Positions 7,306 through 14,393 of a DNA stretch of 18,883 nucleotides are shown here, one piece after another. The notes beneath the pieces were generated by a model. That model had not been told where the DNA came from, did not search any database, and worked only from the letters and a program-made list of their open reading frames with translations. Numbering within the stretch: position 1 is the first letter of the stretch; every line of letters begins with the position of its first letter. Origin of the DNA: an uncultured Clostridia bacterium (lineage in GTDB: Bacteria > Bacillota > Clostridia > TANB77 > CAG-508); assembly GCA_948517135.1 (NCBI GenBank), contig CAORJJ010000039.1, positions 1 through 18,883 on the forward strand, in the 5' to 3' direction. A program made the position numbers and the translations under genes.

Positions 7306-8343
7306 TTATTTTAAGAAGCAACATAAACGATATTCTTTCTCTTTACATTCAACTACTGCTATTAAATCATTTCCAATATTTCGCTCAATTTGATTCTTGT
7401 AACTTTCTTGTTTCTGTGGGTAATACATATATTTAAGTTTATATTCTTCTCTCGATTGGGTTTGTAGATTAACAATTAACCATTCAAAGCCTCTTGGAAG
7501 TTCTTTATCTTTCATAATTTCTATGTTTTCTATTCTGCCTCTAATTAAATGATATTTGCTATCTTTGAATAGGTCGCTGGATATAATGCTCTCTACGACT
7601 GTTTTATCTGTAATAATTGTTTCTACACTACTGATTAAGTATTCTATGTAATTATGCTTTAATAATAACTTTTGAATTTCTATATTGTTTAATTCTTCAT
7701 TATCTCCATATCCTATATATCTGTCAAATACGTCTTGTGAAGTCATATCTTCTAATTTAACATTTTTTAATCTTTCTTCAACTTCTTCAAAGGTTATTAC
7801 TTTTGGCTCTTTAGCGATTAGTATATCTACATTGTTTTTTGATTTCTCATATAAGAATATTACTGTATCAGCTAACTTGCCTAAATTCTTATTCTTAATA
7901 TCCTCTAGCATAGGTCTTTTATTTGCTCTTGTTTTTATATCTCTTGTTAGTTGAGATGTTACTATTATTGTTATTTGTAGTTGCTCCGTTAGTTTTTTTA
8001 ATTTACTACTTATATCAGTAGCAGGGTAGTCCTTTATTAGTTGTATATAGTCAATAATTACTAATTTTATATTGTGGTCTTGTACTAACTTTTTCGTTTG
8101 CTCCTCTATATAATTGATAGATACATTTGGGATATCGTCTATATAGATATTATCTTTATTAGTTAATCGGCTTAGTGTCATTTCTTTTGAGTTCTCTAAA
8201 CTGAATATTGCTACTGCCATATTTTGACTTAACATTTTATCAGCTATTTGTAGGGTTAGTGTGGTCTTGCCTAAAGCTGGTCTTGAACCGATTATGATTA
8301 GTTGGTTCTTTGTTTCTAGTATTTGGTCTATATTAAGATTCAT
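7306..8343 (-). CDS. DnaB/RecA-type ATPase with unknown C-terminal domain
   Basis: The 345-aa protein starts at ATG 8343, with AAGGAG inside the end of the upstream gene. Residues 1-190 match the RecA-like ATPase core of replicative helicases: Walker A GSRPALGKTT (about 19-28), FSLENSKEM (DnaB H2 motif type), Walker B LVIIDYIQLI (about 95) and VTSQLTRDIKTR. The N-terminal DnaB domain that binds primase is absent. Residues about 200-345 are unlike DnaB and I do not recognise them. It is the last gene of a three-gene operon and probably assists element replication. Its two CGGs (ACG GAG, ATC GGT) are out of frame and cause no shift. Confidence 0.78.
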   Translation of the reverse strand: MNLNIDQILETKNQLIIIGSRPALGKTTLTLQIADKMLSQNMAVAIFSLENSKEMTLSRLTNKDNIYIDDIPNVSINYIEEQTKKLVQDHNIKLVIIDYIQLIKDYPATDISSKLKKLTEQLQITIIVTSQLTRDIKTRANKRPMLEDIKNKNLGKLADTVIFLYEKSKNNVDILIAKEPKVITFEEVEERLKNVKLEDMTSQDVFDRYIGYGDNEELNNIEIQKLLLKHNYIEYLISSVETIITDKTVVESIISSDLFKDSKYHLIRGRIENIEIMKDKELPRGFEWLIVNLQTQSREEYKLKYMYYPQKQESYKNQIERNIGNDLIAVVECKEKEYRLCCFLK

Positions 8344-8349
8344 AATAAT

Positions 8350-9601
8350 TTACTCCTTTACTTCATAGATTTCCATATCTTTTAGAATAACTGCTTTGTC
8401 TGTTAATTCTTTTATTGCCTCTGGTACTTCGGTGTGTATGGGTATAACAATATCAGGGTTCGTAATATCTATAACTTGTTTGATACATTCTCGGTCTCCG
8501 TGTCCTGATGTATGACAGGTTATGACTGGTATTCCGTAGTTGTTCCATTTTCTCTAGGAATTTTATTGTAGGCTCGTCCTGTGTTTTATATCCGTTCCCA
8601 TATTGAGTAAATAACACAAGCATTATCTAGTACCTTATTTTTTAACTTTAGCTTTTCTATATCTCGCCACATACTTACACGACAGTTCATTAAAAATTTT
8701 CCGTTCACGTAGCTTTTGACCTGTTTGTTTTATCTTCTTTAGGTATGGTTCTATGTATTGACTGTATGGCTCCTTGTTTCTCATTCTGTATAGATATGAG
8801 GGGAGATAGCAATACACTTTAGGAGAATTGAGGGCATTTGGTATCTTCTGCGTTACCTTTTGTAGTACCATATTGAGTAAGATGTCCCATATTATGGTTT
8901 TACCTGTTCTGTTGGCTACTCGTGTTATAGTTGTGATACGGTCTATCGTAGTTGTAGATGTTAATACTAGGACTTGGTCGTATTGTTTGGTTTTCTCTGC
9001 TATCTCGATTGCCAGTTCTGCCTCTGTTTGTGCTTTCACATTTGGTCTTGATAGGGTTGTGCCGTTCTGTGATTAGTATGTCTATCTTTCCGTATCTTCT
9101 TTAGTGTTGGCTTGAATAACTTGCCCTTGTAACCGTGGTTTCTGTAATCTCCGTGTATAGAGTATTCTTTTATTATCTGCCTCTATTAGAAACATAAAGG
9201 CTCCGATATGCCGAGTGGTCTACTGTATATGGGGTTATTTTGACTTCTTTGATATAGAACGGTACTTGGTCTTTTATATCTATTGTTGGGTGGGTTATTT
9301 TACCTTTTCTTGTAAAGCTAAAGACTGTTTCTATTATGCTCCTTGCTTGGTCTGACATATAGACAGGTATAGTTGGAAGTACCTCGTTAATTCTTCCGTA
9401 ATGGTCGCCGTGATAATGACTGGCTAGAATTCCGAGAGTAGGTTGGCTCTCCTGTATTTAGTCCGTTCTATTTCAGGAAGTCTTACTATATCGTCTAAAT
9501 CCATTCCAAAATCACACATTATCTTAGTACCTTTTGAAGTAGTTATTGTTGTTAAGGCACCACCAATAGAAGTGGTGCCGTTTTAGAATTTGAATATACA
9601 T
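8350..9601 (-). CDS. Metallo-beta-lactamase (RNase J-like) protein, written with ten CGGN quadruplets
   Basis: Read in triplets this is only scraps. From the ATG at 9601, immediately after the upstream stop, ten in-frame CGGs occur: 9577-9580, 9462-9465, 9431-9434, 9202-9205, 9150-9153, 9089-9092, 9061-9064, 8700-8703, 8591-8594 and 8533-8536. Reading each CGGN as glycine gives one 413-aa protein with no stop (1252 nt minus 10 divides by three). It has the MBL metal motif SHYHGDH (residues 60-66), DHSAYG (132 is a site), YTGDYRNHG (149 is a site), ITEGTTLSRP (178 is a site), IWEGY (334 is a site), LGIPVITCHTSGH (353 is a site) and PIHTE. The glycines of TGD, EGT and WxGY are family-conserved. 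Five out-of-frame CGGs in this gene are read normally. Likely a beta-CASP-type ribonuclease or hydrolase; its role in the element is unknown. Confidence 0.88.
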
Positions 9602-10537
9602 TTATGATTGTTCACCATTTAGGGTGGTCTTGATAGATGTTATTTTGATTTGGTCTGTATCATAGGTCATATAGTGGTATTCAATACTATCAGTTTCAGC
9701 TTTTAACTCGTATGGTTCAAATTCTTTAATTTTAGTTGCTAGGTTCTTTGGAACTGCTATACATACTTTAATTGTTAGGTGGGGTGTTACTCGTCCGTGA
9801 AATCCCATAATTTTATACCATTCTTGACCTTGGTTCGTATGAAGTAGATTCAATAGAAAGATTGCTTTTGATGTTGCATTGGCTAATACTGTTTCAAGTG
9901 ATTGTGTTTCTGTTATAGGTTCTATAATTGTTAATTTTCTTACTTTGGTTCGTGTTAGAATATTGATATATCCTGTATCTTCTTTAGGGTTTAAATTGAT
10001 TGGTATAGGAAAGAATAGGTTTTGATTGATTTTACAGGGTTGAATTCCTGTTAGTAGCTTGTCATAGGAACTTGTTTTTGAGAATTCTGTTAATAGCATA
10101 CTTTCTATATGTGCCTGTTCGTCAATCTTTCCTTTGGGTTTCATTTCTTTATTGAAATAGGTTAGAAATTGATTTGCCTCTTTAGTATTCAGATTCATAT
10201 TATCGAGTTTTAATTCACAATTATAGGTTTTCTTGTTGCTCTCGTCATATTCTTTGGTTGTTATTGTAGTATCATCTTTTGTTATTTCTATTGTTGCGAT
10301 AGGTTGCCCTTGGTATCTTGCTTGAATTGTGAAAATGTTATCTTGTGTAGGGTTGACCTTCACTAGATAGAATTGAATTGCCTCGTAACTTTTGATTTGT
10401 TTGTGAAATTGGTCTAATAATGGTTTATTGTCTATTAGTGTTTTTGATTGTTCTTCATAGGTCTGTTGCCAGTCTTTTGATTGGCTGATTATCTTTTGTG
10501 CTTGTTCAATACTGTTTTGTAGTATCTTTTCATTCAT
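9602..10537 (-). CDS. Unknown 311-aa protein, first gene of the replication operon
   Basis: The start at 10537 follows GGGAGGTAA. The product is soluble, with a helical N-terminal third (QAQKIISQSKDWQQTYEEQS) and a beta-rich remainder with many Ile/Thr strands. There is no signal peptide or membrane segment, and I do not recognise a family. Its stop codon directly abuts the ATG of the MBL gene, so the two are probably translationally coupled. The single CGG (CAC GGA in GFHGRVTPH) is out of frame and causes no break. Confidence 0.8.
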   Translation of the reverse strand: MNEKILQNSIEQAQKIISQSKDWQQTYEEQSKTLIDNKPLLDQFHKQIKSYEAIQFYLVKVNPTQDNIFTIQARYQGQPIATIEITKDDTTITTKEYDESNKKTYNCELKLDNMNLNTKEANQFLTYFNKEMKPKGKIDEQAHIESMLLTEFSKTSSYDKLLTGIQPCKINQNLFFPIPINLNPKEDTGYINILTRTKVRKLTIIEPITETQSLETVLANATSKAIFLLNLLHTNQGQEWYKIMGFHGRVTPHLTIKVCIAVPKNLATKIKEFEPYELKAETDSIEYHYMTYDTDQIKITSIKTTLNGEQS

Positions 10538-10552
10538 AATAAATTACCTCCC

Positions 10553-10573
10553 ATACCGTTATAATAACAGTAT
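10553..10573. promoter_or_regulatory. 21-bp palindrome upstream of the replication operon
   Basis: ATACCGTTATAATAACAGTAT is an inverted repeat with one mismatch around a central A. It ends a few bases before the ribosome binding site of the 311-aa gene and overlaps its likely promoter region. An operator is the simplest reading; the regulator is unknown. Confidence 0.5.
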
Positions 10574-10993
10574 AGGAGACTGATTTGCTAGTGCTGCACT
10601 ATTTTATTGATTGTGTTGTTTATATGATTTTTCGTTTCAAACGATATATTTAATTTGCTATTGGGAATGAGTGTATAGGTGTTCTTATATTCATATACGA
10701 TTTATATATATATATATATATATTTATTTATTTATATTATTATATATAGAATAGAGAAGTAGCAACTTGTTCATTGGGTATCTATATCTAATGTTGGCAC
10801 TTTAAATTTTCCCTAAAGTAATAAAATGCCTGTGCCTAGTATAGTGCCAAAATCTGCAAAATAAGATTTATAAATCGTAATTTTACTATGGCAGGTATGG
10901 CACCTATGGCAGATTGACTTTTATAATATGCTTTTTACTATGTCAGCTATGGCAGATGTTGAATAAAGCCCTCTATCGCTAGTGGATTTATTT
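10574..10993. other. Second intergenic region, related to 6930-7110, with 9-bp tandem repeats
   Basis: No gene is seen. Features in order: AATGAGTGTATAG (10666-10678), a pure AT tract around 10690-10748, TTGTTCATTGGG (10767-10778), TTGGCACT (10794-10801) facing AGTGCCAA (10843-10850), then 9-bp units TATGGCAGG, TATGGCACC, TATGGCAGA (10887-10913) and TATGTCAGC, TATGGCAGA (10939-10956). Iterons next to an AT-rich tract resemble a replication origin; the same motif order occurs beside the other replication genes. Confidence 0.5.
10887..10956 (+). repeat. Tandem 9-bp repeats, consensus TATGGCANN
   Basis: Three units are in direct tandem at 10887-10913 and two at 10939-10956, with a 25-bp gap. 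Three related units (CGTGGCACG, TATGGTTAC, TATGGCAGA) are at 6562-6588. They may be binding sites for a replication or regulatory protein. Confidence 0.6.
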
Positions 10994-12136
10994 TTAGTTA
11001 TCAGATGTATCTGAATAAATATTTTCAAAATTTTGAAAGAAGTTGAAATAATCTTCAAATGTTCCTTCTGCTGATATTTTATTTTTATCTATTATATCAA
11101 ATTGAACATCCTTTTCTTTACATTTTTCTATTAACCCCACATCAACAAACAGCTTTTCCATTTTCATATTATAATGACTAAATCTAAATTTATTAAATAA
11201 ATCTATTTTTTGGTTTAATACGGTTTTTTCTATAGGTTTAAGAGCTTTTGATATATTTTCTATATCTTCATCTAGTTTTGACAATTCTTTTTCCCTTGCA
11301 ACATTAAGTTGACCTTCTTCTAATATTTTTAAATTTATTGATTTATTAAGTTGTTTTTTTAATTCATATATCCTTATTTTTTTTGAGAAATAAAAACTTA
11401 ATAATACTATAGCTAAACAGAACATAAAAAATATTGTCATATTTGCCCATATACTTACAATAAGTAAAGTTATGAATATACCAATTATAAACTTTTTTGT
11501 ATTTTGGTCTTTACATTTCGATATTGCCTTTTTTTTAATATCATTTTGCTTTTTTAGTTGATTTAATAATGTTTGAATTTGATTATCATTATCAAAGATA
11601 TTCCATTTTTCTGTTGATAAATCATCTATTTTAATTTTATCATTTACAAAGTCTTCAAATATCTTATATTTTTCGTTATATTTTACTTTTTTATTATTTA
11701 TTGCAGTATCGTCATTTGAATAAACGGTTTTTTTGATATTTTCAAATTCTTCACGATGTTGGGTAATTAAATTCATTTTTTCTGATGCTAACCCAAAAAA
11801 TGCTGTACGAACTTCTATACCTTCTTCATCTAAATCTTCATTCTTAATACTTAATAAATAGTTTTCAAAACTTTGATAAACATTAAATGGTATAGATACA
11901 TCATCAAATAACTTTAATATTCTCATTTCCTTTTCATGCTTTATTCTTTCTTGCTCCATTTCTTTTTCTTGTTTATGTCTTTTTTCTTCTTCTTCTAACT
12001 GTTTAATCATTAATTGGTTTTGTTCAAAAAGTAATTTAGATTGCATTTCTTGTTGTATATATCTGTTATCAGCTCCACGTGCTTCGTCCCAAGTTTCATA
12101 AAATTGACCATCTTTTCCTAACCATCCTTTACCCAT
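10994..12136 (-). CDS. Coiled-coil membrane protein of unknown function
   Basis: The start at 12136 follows AAGGAGG. The 380-aa product begins with a tryptophan-rich segment (MGKGWLGKDGQFYETWDEAR), then a long charged coiled coil (about 30-75: many Glu, Lys and Gln), a helical region, a two-helix membrane hairpin (about 216-250, FIIGIFITLLIVSIWANMTI and on to FSKK) and a second coiled coil to about 310. It has no signal peptide. It is monocistronic and flanked by non-coding DNA, and I do not recognise it. It contains no CGG. As an isolated gene unrelated to replication it is the best candidate for cargo, perhaps a defence or exclusion factor; that role is a guess. Confidence 0.7.
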   Translation of the reverse strand: MGKGWLGKDGQFYETWDEARGADNRYIQQEMQSKLLFEQNQLMIKQLEEEEKRHKQEKEMEQERIKHEKEMRILKLFDDVSIPFNVYQSFENYLLSIKNEDLDEEGIEVRTAFFGLASEKMNLITQHREEFENIKKTVYSNDDTAINNKKVKYNEKYKIFEDFVNDKIKIDDLSTEKWNIFDNDNQIQTLLNQLKKQNDIKKKAISKCKDQNTKKFIIGIFITLLIVSIWANMTIFFMFCLAIVLLSFYFSKKIRIYELKKQLNKSINLKILEEGQLNVAREKELSKLDEDIENISKALKPIEKTVLNQKIDLFNKFRFSHYNMKMEKLFVDVGLIEKCKEKDVQFDIIDKNKISAEGTFEDYFNFFQNFENIYSDTSDN

Positions 12137-12359
12137 TTTTTCCTCCTTAAACTTTAATTCTATAATATATTTATCTATCTTTTTAGTCCATTATCAAGTC
12201 AAGTATATTATCGTTTTTCAATAATGTAAGTTCTCCTATCATACTTGATTTCATCTTATCATAGCTTTTATTGTTTGTAAAGTACTACGCAAAGATATAT
12301 TAAAGTTTTTTACTTCTTATAATAAAATTCTCTTAGAATAAGTCTAGGAGAGTGATGTT

Positions 12360-12602
12360 ATGTTAGATAGAGAACTTTTTGAATATAAGAATTATGGTAC
12401 AATTCAAATTGATTTAGATAGAATTATGAAAGAGAAGGAAGTTACTACTTATGAATTGAGTAGTAAAGCCAATATTCGTTTTCAAACTATACAAAACTTG
12501 CGTAAGAATAGTTGCAGTAGAATTGATTTCGAGGTCTTGGCTAAGATTTGTTATATGTTGAATTGTAAAGTAGAGGACGTTATCAAGTATGTTATTGATT
12601 AA
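12360..12602 (+). CDS. Small Xre-type transcriptional regulator
   Basis: This 80-aa protein starts behind TAGGAGA. Residues about 17-78 are a compact HTH of the Cro/C1 small type: LDRIMKEKEVTTYELSSKAN, FQTIQNLRKNS, FEVLAKICYMLNCKVEDVI. Nothing follows the DNA-binding domain. It is the only plus-strand gene in the right half and has a TATAAT at 12318-12323 without a good -35. It may regulate its divergent neighbour (the membrane protein) or the small genes it converges with. Confidence 0.85.
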   Translation: MLDRELFEYKNYGTIQIDLDRIMKEKEVTTYELSSKANIRFQTIQNLRKNSCSRIDFEVLAKICYMLNCKVEDVIKYVID

Positions 12603-12622
12603 CACTTGGTAACGTCCTTTTC
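12575..12622 (+). terminator. Convergent terminator overlapping the end of the small regulator
   Basis: GGACGTTATCAAGT (12575-12588) pairs with ACTTGGTAACGTCC (12604-12617) with one G-U pair, followed by TTTTCC. The stem's left arm is inside the coding sequence. It sits between the regulator and the minus-strand gene that ends at 12624. Confidence 0.65.
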
Positions 12623-12623
12623 C

Positions 12624-12980
12624 TTATGCTTGATTTTTAACAACTTTACATTCTCGGTCAAACTCTTTGGCTAGAATAATTGAGAATACGAAGATTTGCT
12701 CCTCAATTTCTCCGTCCATTTGAGAAGTTACCTCGCAATATTGGTCAAATAACTGTTTCTGTTCCTCCGTCCAGTCTTCTTGTAATTCATCTAATAAGCG
12801 ATTTCGTTTTCTTCTTAACTTTCTAAATTTTTTGTTGTAATCGTCCAGTCCTTCTCTTACGGCATTATGCAATCCTATTATTAGTGGCACTTGGCTTAAA
12901 TCAATGTACTTTTGTGCATTAGTACCGAATACTTTGTCAAATATTTCTAAATATTCTTGTTTCTTCTCGTTATCTTTCAT
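12624..12980 (-). CDS. Small all-helical protein of unknown function (paralogue A)
   Basis: The 118-aa protein has AGAAGGAG before its ATG at 12980, 14 bp after the preceding gene. It is almost entirely charged helix, with RKLRRKRNRLLDELQ, EEQKQLFDQYCEVTSQM and EEQIFVFSIILAKEFDRE. Its second half aligns by eye with the second half of the protein at 13642-14085, suggesting a duplication. The family is not recognised with confidence. Three CGGs are out of frame. Confidence 0.7.
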   Translation of the reverse strand: MKDNEKKQEYLEIFDKVFGTNAQKYIDLSQVPLIIGLHNAVREGLDDYNKKFRKLRRKRNRLLDELQEDWTEEQKQLFDQYCEVTSQMDGEIEEQIFVFSIILAKEFDRECKVVKNQA

Positions 12981-12994
12981 AACTTTTACTCCTT

Positions 12995-13441
12995 CTAGGC
13001 TAATCTAACAATGCCACCCATAGAACCAGCTATTTGTATTCCTCCAAATTCAGAACCTTGTTTAGTTTCTATGTTCATTACATAAGCACAGGGTAGCCCT
13101 TCTTTTAATTCTTTTTTATCTCTCGTCCATTCTTGTTTTGTTTTTGATACATATAATAAGGTTAATACGATACCGTTATCATAAGTAGGTGTCAATATTA
13201 CGTGATATACTAAGGCATTGTGTTTTTCTTCAAATTGCTTAATTGCTTTCTCGTAATCTTCATTGTTGCTTATCCAATAGAGGATAGCAGGACATTGTTT
13301 GTTGACGTATTCAGAGTAGTATAGGGTATCTTCCTTTTCAAATTCTTTTGTAACTGTTTCCATTAACTCGAATTTATCTTGTAGTATCTTTAGTCTTTCG
13401 ATTGCCTCTGTCTTTTGTAATTGTTTTAGGTCTTGTTCCAT
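12995..13441 (-). CDS. Unknown 148-aa protein
   Basis: It starts at 13441 behind a strong AAAGGAGG. The N-terminal 40 residues are a charged helix; the C-terminal half is compact and glycine-rich: NALVYHVILTPTYDNGIVLT, LLYVSKTKQEW, LPCAYVMNIET, SEFGGIQIAGSMGGIVRLA. The pattern (ALVYHVI, LYVS, EW, SEFG, GG.VR) reminds me of small proteins frequent on mobile elements of gut Firmicutes, but I cannot name a function. It lies in a minus-strand cluster with two helical proteins. Confidence 0.7.
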   Translation of the reverse strand: MEQDLKQLQKTEAIERLKILQDKFELMETVTKEFEKEDTLYYSEYVNKQCPAILYWISNNEDYEKAIKQFEEKHNALVYHVILTPTYDNGIVLTLLYVSKTKQEWTRDKKELKEGLPCAYVMNIETKQGSEFGGIQIAGSMGGIVRLA

Positions 13442-13586
13442 AATTCGCCTCCTTTCTAATTTTGATTTCCTTAATTATAATTCTGTCATAAGGGAGACGT
13501 CTTGTGCTTATTTTATTAGAGTTTGTTTCATAACTAAATAAATAATAAATTAGTGGGGGAGTTATGCCCTAAATAAGCGAAAATAA

Positions 13587-13630
13587 GAGCAATAAATTTA
13601 AGGTTTGTGATATTCCTTAATTTATTGCTC
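13587..13630 (-). terminator. Hairpin terminator, second copy of the element's terminator type
   Basis: GAGCAATAAATTTAAGG (13587-13603) pairs with CCTTAATTTATTGCTC (13615-13630). On the minus strand it is followed by TTATTTTCG, just after the gene that ends at 13642. Sequence and flank (AAAATAAGAGCAATAAATT) match the hairpin at 1229-1275. Confidence 0.65.
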
Positions 13631-13641
13631 CATATTGACTA

Positions 13642-14085
13642 TTATTCAAAGATATTTTTTGTTTCTTCCTTTATCTCGTTACTCATAACATAACCGAATA
13701 TAAAGGCTTTTTCTGCCATTTCGTCATTCATAATGCCTTGGATACATTCTGAACAGTCAACTAATTGCTTTTGTCCCTTAGTACAGGTACTTTCGATTGC
13801 TTGGTCTATTTCGATTTTTGTCTTCCTTAATAAGCGATAGTTTTTGTCCATATTTTGAATTTCCCTCATAAAGTTGATGTATAATTCCATTAGCATTGGG
13901 TATCTTTTGGCTCTTTCATCAGAAGTAAATTCAAATACTTTGTAGAATTCTTCAACATAATCGTCAATACTTTTGACCTTCATAGCTTTTAGGTCTGCTA
14001 CTACTTTGTTTAGAGTAATTTTGTGTGCCTCGGTTAGTGGCACTTCCAATTTCTCTAAACATTCTTTCATCTTATTTTCATTCAT
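13642..14085 (-). CDS. Small all-helical protein of unknown function (paralogue B)
   Basis: The 147-aa protein starts at 14085 behind AAGGAGG. It is helical and acidic, with MREIQNMDKNYRLLRKTKIE, KGQKQLVDCSECIQGIMNDE and EKAFIFGYVMSNEIKEE. The shared spacing of L-R-K, QKQL, M..E and F.F....E with the 118-aa neighbour marks the two as likely paralogues. It is the rightmost element gene, with an inverted repeat next to its ribosome binding site. No function is assigned. Confidence 0.7.
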   Translation of the reverse strand: MNENKMKECLEKLEVPLTEAHKITLNKVVADLKAMKVKSIDDYVEEFYKVFEFTSDERAKRYPMLMELYINFMREIQNMDKNYRLLRKTKIEIDQAIESTCTKGQKQLVDCSECIQGIMNDEMAEKAFIFGYVMSNEIKEETKNIFE

Positions 14086-14095
14086 AAGTTACCTC

Positions 14096-14117
14096 CTTAG
14101 TTTCAATTTAAACTAAG
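14096..14117. promoter_or_regulatory. Inverted repeat touching the ribosome binding site of the 147-aa gene
   Basis: CTTAGTTT (14096-14103) and AAACTAAG (14110-14117) pair across 6 nt. On the minus strand the second arm runs into AAGGAGG, so the mRNA hairpin could mask part of the Shine-Dalgarno; as DNA it could be an operator. Confidence 0.4.
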
Positions 14118-14216
14118 TCAGATTCTATTACAAGTTTTATTAGAAGCATGGGGACACAATATAAAGATGTTAAATGCTTATACTTAGCTTATGTCAATAT
14201 ATACCGTTTAAGAAGT

Positions 14217-14236
14217 GGGACACAATTTTGGAACTC
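14217..14236 (+). repeat. Arm-type direct repeat, right copy
   Basis: GGGACACAATTTTGGAACTC differs from 490-509 at a single base and has the same orientation. Its centre is about 175 bp from the attR core. Confidence 0.6.
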
Positions 14237-14365
14237 CACGGCTATCCTACCATATAATACCTTATGATACTTTGTGTGTTTTCGACAAAAATAATGACTG
14301 CCCTGTCAGACAGTCATATCAATACTTTGTGCTATTCTGTGATACTATATGATACTATATAAAAT

Positions 14366-14391
14366 GAGGTCTTAGGATACCCTAAAACCTC
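14366..14391 (-). terminator. Element-borne replacement terminator for tRNA-Gln
   Basis: GAGGTCTTAGG (14366-14376) pairs with CCTAAAACCTC (14381-14391) with one mismatch and a 4-nt loop. On the minus strand ATTTTATAT follows. It is the first element structure met by a transcript leaving tRNA-Gln, in place of the native hairpin now at 387-416. Confidence 0.65.
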
Positions 14392-14393
14392 GA

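Larger units (their letters stand above)
14118..14393. other. Right arm of the element, non-coding
   Basis: No gene. The region holds a 10-bp partial arm repeat (14151-14160), the 20-bp arm repeat (14217-14236), a hairpin ATGACTG...CAGTCAT (14294-14317), repeated GATACT motifs around 14270 and 14331-14356, and the terminator beside attR. Repeated short sites this close to the core suggest integrase and excisionase binding. Confidence 0.5.

Noticed and set aside
8350..9601. Nanopore-type indel errors or base-modification errors at CGG
   Set aside because: Out-of-frame CGGs in the same gene (CAC GGC, TAC GGA, TCG GCA, CAC GGT, CAC GGA) are read without any shift. A base-calling artefact does not depend on reading frame.
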